Positions 1 through 12,328 of a DNA stretch of 64,000 bases are shown piece after piece. The first letter of the stretch is position 1, and each line of letters begins with the position of its first letter. Source of the DNA: Castanea sativa. Lineage: Eukaryota; Streptophyta; Magnoliopsida; Fagales; Fagaceae. Below the pieces are notes generated by a model. The model was not told where the DNA came from. It searched no databases and saw only the letters and a program-made list of their open reading frames with translations. Location of the stretch: assembly GCF_040712315.1 (NCBI RefSeq), contig NC_134022.1, positions 2,852,001-2,916,000 of the forward strand, written 5' to 3'. Position numbers and translations under genes: made by a program.

Positions 1-1696
1 TAAATTGCAAAGTCAAGCAACACTGATTTTCTCATATTATGTTTAACATTCACGAATTTCTCACAAATTTAAGTTGCATAAAAAGGAAACATATCCATAG
101 TTCGAAAATTAAAGACACTTGGTAAATTTATGTTTTCATAGGACACACAATTTCCATGATCTTACACTTCAAAGCTTGACTTTTTAAATCAAGTAGTTGT
201 ACCGCAAAAAACAAAAGCATCCTCCTTCGAGGTGTATGTAAGTTAAAAGAATTAGAAAAATTAAAAATTATGAGTAATATTAAAAATTGTGAATGACATG
301 GCTAAAATAGATAATTTGATATGGGGTGTTTTGAAAAATAAGTATGTAAAATAAGAAAAGTAGATTTTTATTCTAAAATAGGCAAATTTTTTTTTTTTTT
401 TACACAAACTGATGTGAATACTCTTCTACCACTTGGTTAAGGGTAATTTTTTAAAATTAAAATGTATAAAACTAACTTACCCTTCGTGAGGTGTGATTAA
501 AAAATCAAGACTCATCACCTGTTTATGAAAGGAACAATGTTTTACCTGAATAAGGTTAATAAACAACCAAACCTTAGAGAATTGGCATCTAGAGCATTTG
601 ACAAGCTAAACACCAAAAACCATATCTCATGATATGTCAAATGCCAAAACAATTTGGTACATGCTATAGTGATGTTCCACTTTTAGTAGAGAAAGACAAA
701 TGTGCTAAAATTTTAGGTATTATTTTATTATTTTCTCTCTCTTCTATTGATAAATAAATAAAAATAATAAAAAAGAATATTTAAATAAAGTAGTAAAAGA
801 ATAGAAAATATGATTTAGGATATATTGTAAAGTGGTATATTAAAATAGATGAAGTAATTTTTTGATGTGTCAAAATACCTTTTTTTTAGCACAGCTAATA
901 CTAATGCTCTAAGATAATAAGCACCTATGTTTAGCATTCAAAATTGAATAATATCAATTGAATATGTAACTCAATCTTCAATTTAATTGTTTATAAAAAA
1001 AATTTCAGTTTAATTTGACTTGTTGTTTCTTAAAAAAAAATCATTGAGTTTATAATACACTCTTTTTACTAATCATGGTTAAATTTTGGTTAAAAAAATC
1101 AATAAAATTATGGAATACTCCATTCCTAATATTAAAACAAATGAAGGGAGTGTTATTTTTTTCAAATCTCTAGGGAAAATAATATAATTACAAAAAAAAA
1201 AAAAAAAATTCAATGTTTATCTTTGAACTCAGATGAGATGATCAAATGGCAGATAGAATTTATGGATTTACTTTACTTTATATTCTCAACAACAAAACAA
1301 AACATTGTGCAAATAAACTCTAAATAAAAAAAATAAAAACTATTTCTCAAAACACAAAAAAATAAAAAAAAACAAAACAAAACAAAAAAGGCCATCCACG
1401 GGAGAGGGATTTCGATTTGTCATTGCTCAAGATACACCAAAACTAAAAAAAGAAAAAATTGCAATTATTTCATTGATTTTTCTCGGAGCCAAACACAAAC
1501 AGTACTTGGTTTATTTATTTATTTGGGCCATAAATTTGAAGGCCCAATAACAATAAATATCCTATTTACATTTTTGTAGTAGAATCTTTATCTTGTTCAG
1601 CCTTCTTGTAGTACAATTCAAAGACACATCTGCAAAGCCCAAAAAGAGGCCCATAATTGGACTAGGGGAAGTACAAGATACAGGGTCAAGCGCCTT
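1..1696. other. Intergenic AT-rich DNA with a MITE-like relic
   Basis: No gene is visible. About 580-925 looks like an old MITE: an 'agagcattt' motif near the left edge is mirrored by 'aatgctct' near the right edge around a very AT-rich core. The rest is poly-A/T tracts, such as 1192-1208. Confidence 0.4.
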
Positions 1697-2492
1697 TTTA
1701 TTGCTATTTATTTTACTTTCACAAACAATTCGTTAAGTAATTTGAAACGAAATTGTGTTGCTAAGTAGTCTTATTTGAAACGTGAGTTTTTGAAACTTGA
1801 GTTTTAGTAAGAACTTTAAAATAAAATAAAAAACACTTAAACTTAGGTTTTTTTCCATGAAACTTGAGTTTTTAAAACTTGAGTTACCCCTAGGAACTCA
1901 ACTTTCATAGTCTTAAGCATTGTTATTGATTCCGTTCCGTTCCGGCCGGAACGGCCGGAATTTTTCGTTCCGGTATGCAAACCGGTACCGAGATACTTAA
2001 CGTTCCACCTCGGGCCAAATTTCGGGCCATTCCGGTCCATTCCGGCCATTCCGGCCAATTCCGGCCGAGATGTGAATTCCGGCCGGTACGTGATTTGGCC
2101 TATGGAAAAAAAAAAAAAAAAAATTTATTATTTGATGGCTAATATTATGTTATAAATTTTGTTGGCTTATTAGTTATTAATTATTATGGGCTTATGTAAT
2201 GAGTAATGATTTGTATTATTTGAAATTTAGTTATTTATTTATTAGAATTGACAATTTTATGTTTTACAAGAATATATATAATTTAATTTTTAGGAACCCG
2301 AAACACCTTAAAACGGTACGCCGAAATCGGCCGGTACCGAAATATTCCATTCCACTAGACAAACCGAAACGGGGTCCGAAACGGTATTAATAACAATGGT
2401 CTTAAGTTCCAAATGAGGCTACATAACAAAATAGTTTCATTTGAGTTTACTTAATGAAATTATTTGTGAAAATCAAATAAATAGCAAATAAA
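1697..2492. repeat. Foldback element with about 90-bp inverted ends, interrupted by a hAT MITE
   Basis: The left arm (about 1697-1790) and the reverse complement of about 2405-2492 match over roughly 90 bp with some divergence. Both contain 'tgctatttatt', then a 'tttcacaaa' motif, 'ttaagtaa' and 'gaaact/gaaacg' motifs. The hAT MITE at 1918-2398 lies between the arms, so this element is the older of the two. No clean target duplication was found for the outer element. Confidence 0.6.
1918..2398. mobile_element. Non-autonomous hAT transposon (MITE), 481 bp
   Basis: The ends are inverted: CATTGTTATT at 1918 and AATAACAATG ending at 2398, with similarity continuing inward as ATTCCGTTCCG versus ATACCGTTTCGG. 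Identical 8-bp flanks GTCTTAAG lie at 1910-1917 and 2399-2406. An 8-bp duplication and a CATTG-type terminus are hallmarks of the hAT superfamily. The left third is GC-rich, with repeated TTCCGGCC words. There is no transposase reading frame, so it would need an enzyme from elsewhere. Confidence 0.85.
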
Positions 2493-3181
2493 CCCCAAGC
2501 TCAAGACCCCTCACAAGGAAGAGAAGGAAGATAATTAAACACCCAACAGATGAGACAGGTACACAGATCAAAATTGCAAACTAAACAAACTCAGACTAGA
2601 GGAGGTAGGTGGGAAAAGGCATAGGCTTCTTCTAAAAAGACAATTTCCAATTTCCACTGATTTGCTTGATATTCACTTTAAGAAGTAGTAAACTATTTTT
2701 TGCTATTTTACAATAATTTTATGGTAATTCTAGAAAGTTTTCCATGGAATACATAAAAAAAGTACTAAAATTATAAATTAAAAAAAAAAGTTTGGAAATT
2801 ACTTCAAAACAAATCAATCCTACAATTGATCAAATTCAATATAACATTGTCCAACTACATAATTTATCTCCTCTTCACTATCATGTATTAAGGGTCTCAA
2901 ACGAGGCCCTATCAAGAGAAGAAAGTATTACGTTCAAATATTGAATAATTACACTAGTGATATATCTTCCATGTTTACAAGAGCCATCCTAACATTCTCA
3001 CCACAGAAACCACTATGTCATTGTCAAAATCTTTGCTTAGAACATCTCTCTCTCTCCAAAATTTAGTAAAAACAAGGAAACCTTCTTCATTTGTGGAAGG
3101 GCCTAAACAGTGGTACACAATTGACATATCTGTACAAGTTAGTGCCTCTCCAACTCTCTAGTTGAACCTAACCACAACCCA

Positions 3182-3656
3182 CTAATACAGTTGTGTTGAT
3201 ATACGGTTCTGTTCAAAAAGGTCATAAGCATGTCTGGTTCTAAAAAATAACAGCATACTACAAACTAGTCCCAGAACTGATATGCAACCCCATAACAAAA
3301 ATGTTAAGAAATAGCACTGCCTCCCCATGCACACTGCTGAGTCAGACATTACTATGTTTCCTAAGCCAGAGCTTATGTTGGCATCATAGACTAATGCAGC
3401 AAGACATCCATATACAAGTGACCCAATTGGGATATTGGTGATGAGAATGTTGTGGTTGACGCCTACGCTGTTAGGTCCAAAGAGCTCGGACGTAATTGAT
3501 ACAGCAGCAGCAAATATGAACCCAGAGCTCAACCCAACCAGTGCAGTGCCAACATGTAGTACGAACGCACTGTCTGAACTCGCTAGCAAGAAGAATGCAA
3601 TTGGGGTTGGCAAAAGTGCAATGGTCAGCCATCCAGTCCTAGCAAAATAGAACTTT
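3182..3656 (-). CDS. NFD4-like gene, exon 3 (C-terminal helices)
   Basis: The acceptor is TTGTGCAG at 3664-3657. The first base completes the split Ala codon from exon 2 (GC|A), then reads KFYFARTGW. The frame ends at TAA, 3182-3184, after RISTQLY. It encodes about 157 residues, including 'SSGFIFAAAVSITSELFGP', a conserved stretch of the family. Confidence 0.88.
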
Positions 3657-6600
3657 CTGCACAAGTAATAATTTGTTATTGTTGTAAAAAATTGGTTATT
3701 ATGCTACATCTTCTTAAATTTTTTACAACATTTTAGAAACTTCAATTAAGTTTGACAACAACACATGCACTAATCCTTTACATTAGTATCTCATTGTGTT
3801 AGGATCCTCTCCATTTGAAATGGATCCATTTCATTGTTCAAATTAAGAAGCTCTGTACATCGTCAAATATAAGAAATAAAATTTTAACTGTGAAGTAGAG
3901 AAGAATCTGTTCTCTTAGATTATGGTCAAAACTTTAAAATGCAAGCATAAGCATTATGCAGACTCCATGTTTTCTCTCTTCCTAATGTTCTTTTCTCTTC
4001 ATATTTTTCAAAAATATCCATTGAAATAAGGACATTGATACTGCTCACCGTGCATTAGTAGTCATTCATCATCAATCTATTTTCAAAAGCATTGTAAAAG
4101 TAATAGTTGTGATTACTTACGCACGTATGTAGTCTGGTACTGCAGAAAGCAATCGGCCAAAGAAGGAGAATGATGAATAGAGAGTAAGGAGGGTGGTAGT
4201 CTTTGAACTTTGTCCCAATGACTGTGCTATCTGTCCTAGATTGTTACTATACACAAGGCCAATTGTGCCTCCACAGAAATAAGCCAAATAGTATAGCCAA
4301 AAATCAAACCTACATACAAGCACTCCAGCTGGGTGCTCTTGCCCAAGCATTGCCAACTGATCCTTAACAAGGATTCTCTGACAACATCCTTCAATCTCTC
4401 CAGTTTTCTGTCTGGTGATTGCAATCACAGATCCATTATCGCCTAAGGGATGAGTGAGTGATCCATTTCCAATAGAGCCAATACTACTAGCATGACGTGA
4501 AAGGAGCTCCTTATGAAGCTCAAGATCATCTGCATCAACAAGAATGAAGCCAGAGCCTTCATAGCGAAAGCTAGAATGAATGGTACGACGGAACCAATTT
4601 TTAGCATAGACAACGCCAGGGATACATAGAGGGAAGATTAGTAAGAAAATGGCTCCACTAAGGAGGATACGAGCTGTTGTTCCATCAGTTGTGGTAGAAC
4701 CAAAGAGAAGAAGGTAAATACCGGTAACAACTGCTAAGAAATTCAAAAGGAGAAATATAAGGGAGTCGCGGTGAACTGCATCAGGTGGAAGAGGGTCTAG
4801 AGATGGTTGGCGAAGAATTGGTATTAGTGATACAACAGAAGTGAGCAGAGGAATGACGGCATTCAAAAGAAGATATAGTGCATCAGATGAAGGATCAATT
4901 GCATTGGCAGCAAGAGTGTATAAGGCTGCACTTACACCATTGAAGCTTACTGTCAGTGAGATGGCAAGGGGTCGATTAGCTGGAAAGTTTTGATTGCAAA
5001 GAACAAAACACACAGTGTTGAACCAGCAGATGCTACACCCAGCCAACAAACAGAGAAGAAAGACCTGAAACAAACAAGTTCCACAATGGAAAAGACTTGT
5101 CATTATCAGAGGCCACAAACAACATATTTATGGTGCTAGTGTATTGGTGAATCAAATTTGAGTTAGCAACAACATAATTGGAATACAGTATGATTGCAAA
5201 ATTTTGTCTAACTAATTATTACATGGGTTTAAATCTTGTTCTAGCAGGAATATGCAACTCAAAAACTAATAATTATATTTATGAGCTTCCATGAAAAACA
5301 TTGGACAATGGTGCTCATTATAAATGGATTATGATCACTTTATTGGATGTCATCTAAACGACTGATAATCACACTAGAACAGTTGTTAATGTTGAAGTTA
5401 TGCAAATTAATAAAGATTGCAGTAATTGTACACAAACAAAAATACTTCACACTTCATTAACTATAGTATGTCATGTGTCTGGTCCGATTCCATGAAACAA
5501 AAAATTCTGTATTTAGTAATTTGTTTAGAAGTTTGGAAGGCGAGGGGAGTAAAGGTTATGACGGGAAAGGAGAGGAGAGGGGACAAATAATAATTATACC
5601 TTCTCCTTATTTGGATATTCTAAAAATTAGGTAAAAGGATGATGAATAGATATAACTCCTTTTTTTTTTTTTAAAGAAAAAAAAAAGGGAAGCACAATGA
5701 AATGATAAGAAAACATATAAATTGACATTTATACTTCTTTTTTGTTGGATTTAAAGAAATCGATCTAAATTGACATTATAGAGACACAATTGATAATTAA
5801 AATTTTTTATTATATGTGAAAACTTCCTCTCTTAGTTCTTCCAATTAAGGGAATAAAAATTAAGGAGTTTATAAGGGGTATCTTTCTCTTCAAAATCCCC
5901 TCAAAACTCCTTTCCCCTTCTGCCTCTAAAAAAAATATCCAAACAAGGTTAATTAAACACCACCATCTCATCCCCTCTCCTCCCCCTCCATCCAAGGACA
6001 AAGTTAATTTTCTTATCCCTATCTATGATATCTTTTCATTGTGAACTTGCAAACAAAATGCCAAGAAATGGTTTTTTTATATCAGAGAGAAAATGAACAA
6101 TGGAAATGGTTTAAAAGTCTGAGAAAAAACTGTTCTTTATCTTTCTTTTTTTTATACCAAATTGTGCGAATTGAAACTAAGTCCATTTTTGATGAATTAT
6201 ACAGAAGTCAAAGTAATAAGAAACAAAAAGGGAGTTGGAAGGACTCAAAAAACGAAAAGAAACACCTGGCTGACAATCACATGCAATCTCTGTACCTTGA
6301 GATTATTAATTCACCTAGACATGGGTCCATATTTTATTTCAAGATTTGCCAGGAAAAAAAAAAAAGAATCCATCACATGCAACGTTTCTAAGATCAGCCA
6401 GAGGTTAGACACAATCCTGTACCAACAGTTTGATCGTCCCTTTACATTGGCAATAGCAGAAAGATTCAATTAATATAAATGAATATTAGATCTGATATCA
6501 TGCAGGTATGCAACAATTTTTTATTTGAGACTACTTAAAACAGCATTAATACTAGTAAAAAATGATATGTCAACTAACAAGATAAAAGAAAGTCTGAAAA

Positions 6601-9483
6601 TATAATAGAATAACGGACAAGAATACATGTGGATGATCCTAATTAGTCTTTTGAAAATTCATAATGATCCTAAAAGTTTAGGATTACTGTTTTATTGTTG
6701 TTTCAAAAGTGAAACAATATGATCAGGTCTTCAAAGGTTCTCCTTTAAAAGTTTATTGCATGTCAAGAAAACCATGTAAGAGGAATCCTTCTGAAGAATT
6801 TTAAATTACTAACGTTTTACAGAAAAACATGTCAGAATTTTTTATTTTTTATTTACCTAAAAAAATAATAATAATAACCTGGAGTTGTACCAGTACCACC
6901 ACCATTCGACTTTTTGAACTTTCGGGCAACTGTTGTTCAAAGCAGCCGGCATATAAGCTTTATTAATTAGACATGGCATATCCAAATCTAAGCACATGCT
7001 CTAAAGTCTAGAATCTTGATTATTGTCTATGAGGCTTCCCTTCTCATTTTACAGTTGCTACTTAACACTGTCGACAATGATTAACCATAGGTCCTTGTAG
7101 ATGTTGTTGTGATTAACATTAATGGGTCATAATTTTATAAGTGGAAACATTGAACAAGGGACCAACTCTACAATTTGAGCATCATACGTATAAAATAGTT
7201 TATAGGAAACCTTCAAGTTCGTCGATTTACAGCATACATTGGCAATGTACTAAGTAGTAGCATAAATACAGTCCCAAAAAAAAAAAAAAAAAAAAAAAAA
7301 ACTCAGTAGGTTAGAACAGAAGATTTCTATTCAAGGAGGACGCATATAGAGTAGAACAAAAAAAATGGGACAAAGGATTTGTATGCTGTCCTCCTCAACT
7401 TTCTAGTTCACATTAAATGCATAGACATGCTTTCCATATGGATATTGAAGACAGAATGTGCTCAGGATGAGAGAAGAATTAACAATGTCTTCACGGTAAA
7501 CACTCATGTGCCTAACTTTCCTCTACTAGTCACATTATTGTCACTGCCAACATTGCCACTACCAATGTTGGCACTTGGCACAAAAGAGTCCCGAAACTTA
7601 GCACCATATGGGATGGTATGAACTTGAATGGCGTGAATCAAACTCGTCAGGCTAGGCCAAGAACAATATAAATCACCTATTTAATCCAAAATGAACACTC
7701 CAGACTACGTTTGGTAGGTACTAAAATAGTTTTCTTGAGACTAAAATGCTCTAAATGTCAAGTGTTCAAGGGCCAATTGAGCTACAGCTCAATTGACACT
7801 TCCTTCTCCTATAATGATTGGATGGAGAATAAGGTCTTGGCTCCAAGACCCACTATATATGTATATAAATTACCAATAAAAAAAAGTTGTCAAGGACTAT
7901 TCGAGGTTACTAAAAATATGTCCAACTGTTTAGTGAGTAAGATCCAAACAATATAGTCCAAATCCTAATCCAAACTTGACATGCTAATGAGAGAAAGAGG
8001 TAAATAATAATGGAATTTTATAGGAAAGGTCCAATTGAGACTAGTAGATAATGGGGGAGGAAAAGTTGAGGTTCGAACTACTGACATAGAGCACCACAAA
8101 TGATATTACCTAACCTGATTCATACAACTCTGTATTACTCTTTCTATCAATGTGCAGTTAGTGTTTGTTGCACATGATCAAGTCATGTTACACTAGAATA
8201 TTCCTTAATTTGTTGTGTTTTCAATTTGCTTTATATATATAATATCAATTTAATTTTTATCAAATTCATTCATTCATTCTAATCTCTTTTATTTGCTTCA
8301 CTATATTTGGAAGTGTTATTATAGACTGAAAAAAATATTAAAGAAATGAAAAAAAAAACTAAATTATTGGATTTCCAAGCCAAGCCAAACCAGTAGGTTC
8401 AAGAGGGCTCAGATCTCTCAACATCTGATCTACCCTTCTAGATTCCTCACGTGCTTACACCAAATCAAGAATGTGTATGTACCCACGTCATGGTTAGCTG
8501 GTTAATTGGTTTGCATTATTCTTTGAATTTTCAACATTTTTGTAAAGATCAAAATATTATAATGTTTTCTTGATTTGGAGCTTTTTGGGTAAATCTTCGG
8601 AAAAGAGAAACAGTCGTGTAGCAATCAGTGCGTGATCCATCCCCATCTGACTAAAGTTTTTTTTATTTATTTGGCTAAATATTATATTTGTTTATTTTTT
8701 TGGAGATAGGCAATTTTCCTTAAAGAATACTTATAGATGGTGAGTTGGTGACTTTGGGTTGAGATTGTATCCACTGTCCAGTGCATCAATTGCACTGGAC
8801 ATGTTAGAATGCAAACGCATGTTCAGTTTTAAACACGTGTCTGTATTCAAATGTAGTCAAAATAAATTATCTTAATTTTTTCTATAAAATAAAATGAAAT
8901 TTATAATTCGTTTTTAATTATTAAAAACAAATAAAATATTCTACATAATAAATTCATAACGATTTGGCTAGCTAGGACTTGAAAATAACATAAAGGACAA
9001 AGTATGGTGAAGCAAATAAAAGAGATTAAATATAAATATTTTTATATTTTACATGAGTTGTCTAAAAATTTTGCATCAAAAAAAAATTATAGATCAAATA
9101 GTATTAGTATATAAAATTCGATTGACACGAAACTTTATATATATTTTAGTAATAACATAAAAAAACATAAAATCTAACCTTTATTTTTTCAATATATGTA
9201 GCTAATTAGTTCAGCTCATATATTTGATAATTTTCTTTTTGGGTGGGAGGCTTATGTATTTGACTACTATAATGAAAAGAAAAGCAAATAATGGCTAGGA
9301 TTTGAAAACAATGAACAATTTATCTACGCAAATAATTTAAATATTAAAATTTAGAATGGCCCCATTACCATTAGCTTACAAAATCGAAAAATTTTAGTAA
9401 TAGCCCTACAAAGATATTAGTCCTCCAGCAGCCTGTGGTCTATAAAAACTTGTAAAAATGTAAATTTTTTTTCTAAATGTTAG

Positions 9484-9571
<88 letters not shown>

Positions 9572-12187
9572 GCTCAAATAGCAATCCTAATTTAATGAAC
9601 CTAATATACTCACAGCCGGCTCTAACATATAAGCCAGAGACGCAGTTGCCTAAGGCCCCGAATAAAAAAAAGGCCCCCCTAATTTTAACCAATAGAGCTA
9701 TTTCTTTCATTTTAATATTATTAATTAAGCCCAAATATTAGCCAATAAATAAAATAGTATTTTTTTACGAAAAAAAATTCTACAGTCATAATATTTTTCA
9801 CGATACTTTCACAATAAATTCTAAGTAGCAGGATGTTACTGGCTGTAATTGATGGTTAAAAAATAATTTCAATGGTGGATTCAAATTAGAACTAGTAACA
9901 ACTTAACACTAAGAATTTGTTGTGAAAGTGTTATAAATTTAGCACTTCTAAAAAAAAGAGAAATACACAAAAAATTTCACAAGACTTTTCACAACAATTA
10001 AGTTGGCAAAATTTTACTAATTCTCATCTAGGTCCACCACTAACGTCACTTTTTACTCATCATTATTAATTTTCCACATCAACAGGCGTGAAAAATTTTG
10101 TCAAATTTTTTGCATCTATAAACATTCTCAAAAAAAAAAAAAAAAATTCTATACAGATCATATTAATTAGTAATTTTGCATCTATCAAGAGAATAGAGTT
10201 TAAACAATATTTAGATAATTTTTTAAAATTTACTTTTAAATATATATAAAAGATTTTAATTCATTTTTCGCCTCAGACTTCTCAATACATCAAACTGTCC
10301 TGAACATACTATCCTACCCCTCCTGACTTAGAACCACTCGAACTTAGTTCTTCAACTCCCACAAGCTTTAAGGCTTGGGGAAATACCATTCCGCCCAACG
10401 TGGGCGGTGGTATTGTTGACCTTGTATCATAAATGCCTTCTCCTTCAACCTCCAACCTCCAACTCCAATCACTTTATGTACGAGGGTACCATCCTAACAA
10501 CTGTGTGTGTGGGTACATTGTAAAATGTGATTAGACACCGATATGACCATATAACTCTATTAAAAAATTTTACACCAAATTAAATAAATTTATTTGCTTT
10601 TCAAGCATGGGCAGCCGTAAGGGCATGAAAAGTTAAGGTATACTAAAAAATAAAAATTACTATTTTTGGTAGCTTGAAGTTATGAATATTACAATCATAG
10701 GTTATAGTTTATCAAAAAATTATGGTCATAGGTTATACTTATAAGAAAGGTTTTCCTTTTTTTAAGAAACTTATAGGAAAGTATCTTATGTTACTAGAGT
10801 ATTCAAATTTATATAAAAAAAAAATTATATATCATCTTTCCTCCACAAAAAAAAAAAAAAAAAAAAATTATATACTCGTTTACATTTTAAGTGGGGGAAG
10901 ATTCAAATCCTAATTCTATTAGACACACAATATATGTGAACGATTATTCATAAATCAAATATATATAAAGGGTCCCATCAAATAAAAACATCTTTGTAAA
11001 GGGATAATAATTATTATACCTATAATAGTTATTACTCTGTTTGGATGAATTTATTTTTACTTCTTAAAATAGAATTTACAATTTTAGAAAAACAAAATAT
11101 TTTCTAAAATGAGACGATTTTTGCATACAACAAATATAAAAATAAATAAATAATTCTTTTTTACATACAAGGGGAACAGAAATAAAAACACCCCACAAAC
11201 TACTAGTGTGCAGTGCAGCCATCACCATTTTTACTCCAACTCCCAAAGTATCATTCAAACACCAACAAATTTAATTTCCTATTGATGAAGTTATCTCTTT
11301 TCTTAGCCACACAAGGAGTTGTAGAAAAACACAATAATATATGCCATAGAGATAACATAAAAATAAAACCAAACCAACCACAGTCACTGAAATCTCAATC
11401 TTAACCTTCACAGAGGTTCAAAAAAAAAAATCTTAACCTTCACAGTAGCCAAAAATAAAGAAAATTCTACGGCAGTGGTGGTCCCACTTGGACCATTAGC
11501 AACCTTTTTCATTTTCTTTCTAATTAAAAGTTTTAAAACTGTCATTATCAATTTGATATTGATAATTACCCCTCCTACCAAGAAAACAATAACATACAGA
11601 AATTCCAGAATTTTAATTTCTGCTCAATGGAATTGAGTTTTGGATTTCAAAATTGAATTAATTAATATAAGAGTACCTTTCTAATCCAAGGCCTCCAACA
11701 ATATTGTCATCCAATTGCAAATCCAATTTCTGTTTATGCCATATTAGAAATCTTTAAAGAAATATGCTTAATTTTCTTAACCCATTTAACTTTTAAATAT
11801 TATTATATAATTCAATTAATACCTCCTGATATTTCGAACAGAAATAATTAGAGTTGAAGTTTTCTAGAGAGAGAGTACCAGGAAATAAGGCAAGGTGAGG
11901 ACGTTTCTGATGAGGAGCCACTGAATGCCATAGCCAAGAAACCCCATGAAAGCAGCCATGAACAGCACCACCCAGAGTGGAAAATACATCAAGGTCAGCC
12001 CAGAAGACCAACCAAACACTTTTCCAAGATCAGAGGCCACAGCCAAGTAATTCAACTGCACCTGGGAAAGCCCAAGAACCGATTTCAAAGTAGTAGAATA
12101 GTCTGAGAAATCAAAGTTTGTGCCTGTAAATGCCTGAATCCATATTGTTGCCACCAATATCATCCATTTACGTGACTGCCCCGCCAT
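3182..12187 (-). CDS. NFD4-like nodulin/major facilitator superfamily membrane protein (three exons)
   Basis: Predicted polytopic membrane transporter of the plant Nodulin-like/MFS group, whose best-known relative is NUCLEAR FUSION DEFECTIVE 4. Substrate and membrane location are not readable from sequence. Joining 12187-11879, 5064-4121 and 3656-3182 gives an uninterrupted frame of 575 codons plus stop, normal for the family. Exon 1 opens with MAGQSRKWMILVATIW and the 'NYLAVASDLGKVFGW' block typical of the nodulin-like domain. Exon 2 continues with 'CSICWFNTVCFVL' and 'SFNGVSAALYTLAANAI'. Hydrophobic helices lie either side of a hydrophilic loop at about residues 263-347, followed by 'NNLGQIAQSLGQSS' and 'FGRLLSAVPDYIRA'. 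Exon 3 carries the last helices. All splice sites are GT-AG. Intron 1 is unusually long (6.8 kb). A TATA-like box lies about 135 bp upstream of the ATG. Confidence 0.9.
4121..5064 (-). CDS. NFD4-like gene, exon 2 (central helices and loop)
   Basis: The acceptor TTTGTTTCAG ends at 5065. Coding starts VFLLCLLAGCSICW in phase 0 and ends DYIRA at the donor GC|GTAAGT (phase 2). The open frame extends upstream to 5118, but that part is intron: the CAG acceptor and family alignment place the exon start at 5064. Confidence 0.88.
5527..6003. mobile_element. MITE-like inverted-repeat element in NFD4-like intron 1
   Basis: The left arm at about 5530-5640 contains GGAAGGCGAGGGGAG, GGAGAGGAGAGGGGA and 'tatttggatatt'. 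The reverse complement of about 5890-6003 contains GGATGGAGGGGGAGG, GAGGGGATGAG and 'gtttggatattt' in the same order. Imperfect long inverted ends around an A/T core indicate an old non-autonomous DNA transposon. Exact ends and target duplication are unclear. Confidence 0.55.
9485..9568. repeat. (AT)n microsatellite, about 84 bp
   Basis: Uninterrupted TA dinucleotides lie in intron 1 of the NFD4-like gene. The 84-residue minus-strand frame running into it (Ile-Tyr repeats) is a by-product. Confidence 0.95.
9780..10125. mobile_element. Two adjacent foldback MITEs of a 'TTTCACAAC' family
   Basis: In copy 1 (about 9780-9950), 'ctttcacaataaattct' at the left is mirrored by 'agaatttgttgtgaaag' at the right. 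Copy 2 (about 9955-10125) has 'ttttcacaac' left and 'gtgaaaaatttt' right. The same family recurs at about 41025-41203 and 45966-46113. Short, palindromic and without coding capacity, it is a non-autonomous DNA element; the superfamily is not resolved. Confidence 0.55.
11879..12187 (-). CDS. NFD4-like gene, exon 1 with start codon
   Basis: ATG at 12187-12185 begins MAGQSRKW. The exon is 103 codons and ends LTLPYFL at the donor CTG|GTACTC, phase 0. The downstream exon resumes exactly where the family sequence expects (PYFL-VFLL). Confidence 0.9.
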
Positions 12188-12321
12188 TATATATGTATGA
12201 ATCTTAATTACTAGTTTATGCTAAGCTAGCTCAACGGCAATAGTTGGATAGCCAATAAAGCCTCTGCTTACCACAAAGAGCAAATGGCTTATGGCTTGCC
12301 TCTCTGCCTTGATGTTTTTGG

Positions 12322-12328
12322 TTTTATA
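12322..12328 (-). promoter_or_regulatory. Candidate TATA box of the NFD4-like gene
   Basis: The minus strand reads GCTATAAAAC here. It lies about 135 bp upstream of the ATG, implying a start near 12295 and a 5'UTR of about 105 bases. Position and sequence fit a plant TATA box; there is no transcript evidence. Confidence 0.4.

Larger units (their letters stand above)
5065..11878 (-). other. Intron 1 of the NFD4-like gene, filled with repeats
   Basis: The intron runs from donor GTACTC (11878) to acceptor TTCAG (5065), 6814 bases. Contents: an inverted-repeat element at about 5527-6003; poly-A at 7277-7301; an (AT)n tract at 9485-9568; two small foldback MITEs of one family at about 9780-9950 and 9955-10125; a GGCCCC-rich patch at 9640-9680; and a poly-A stretch at 10850-10866. 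No exon with family similarity was seen inside. Confidence 0.7.

Noticed and set aside
4117..5118. Open frame start at 5118 for NFD4-like exon 2
   Set aside because: The first 18 codons are intron read-through; the TTTCAG acceptor at 5065 and family sequence place the exon start at 5064.
9480..9734. 84-codon minus-strand frame ending in Ile-Tyr repeats
   Set aside because: It is produced by reading through the (AT)n tract.
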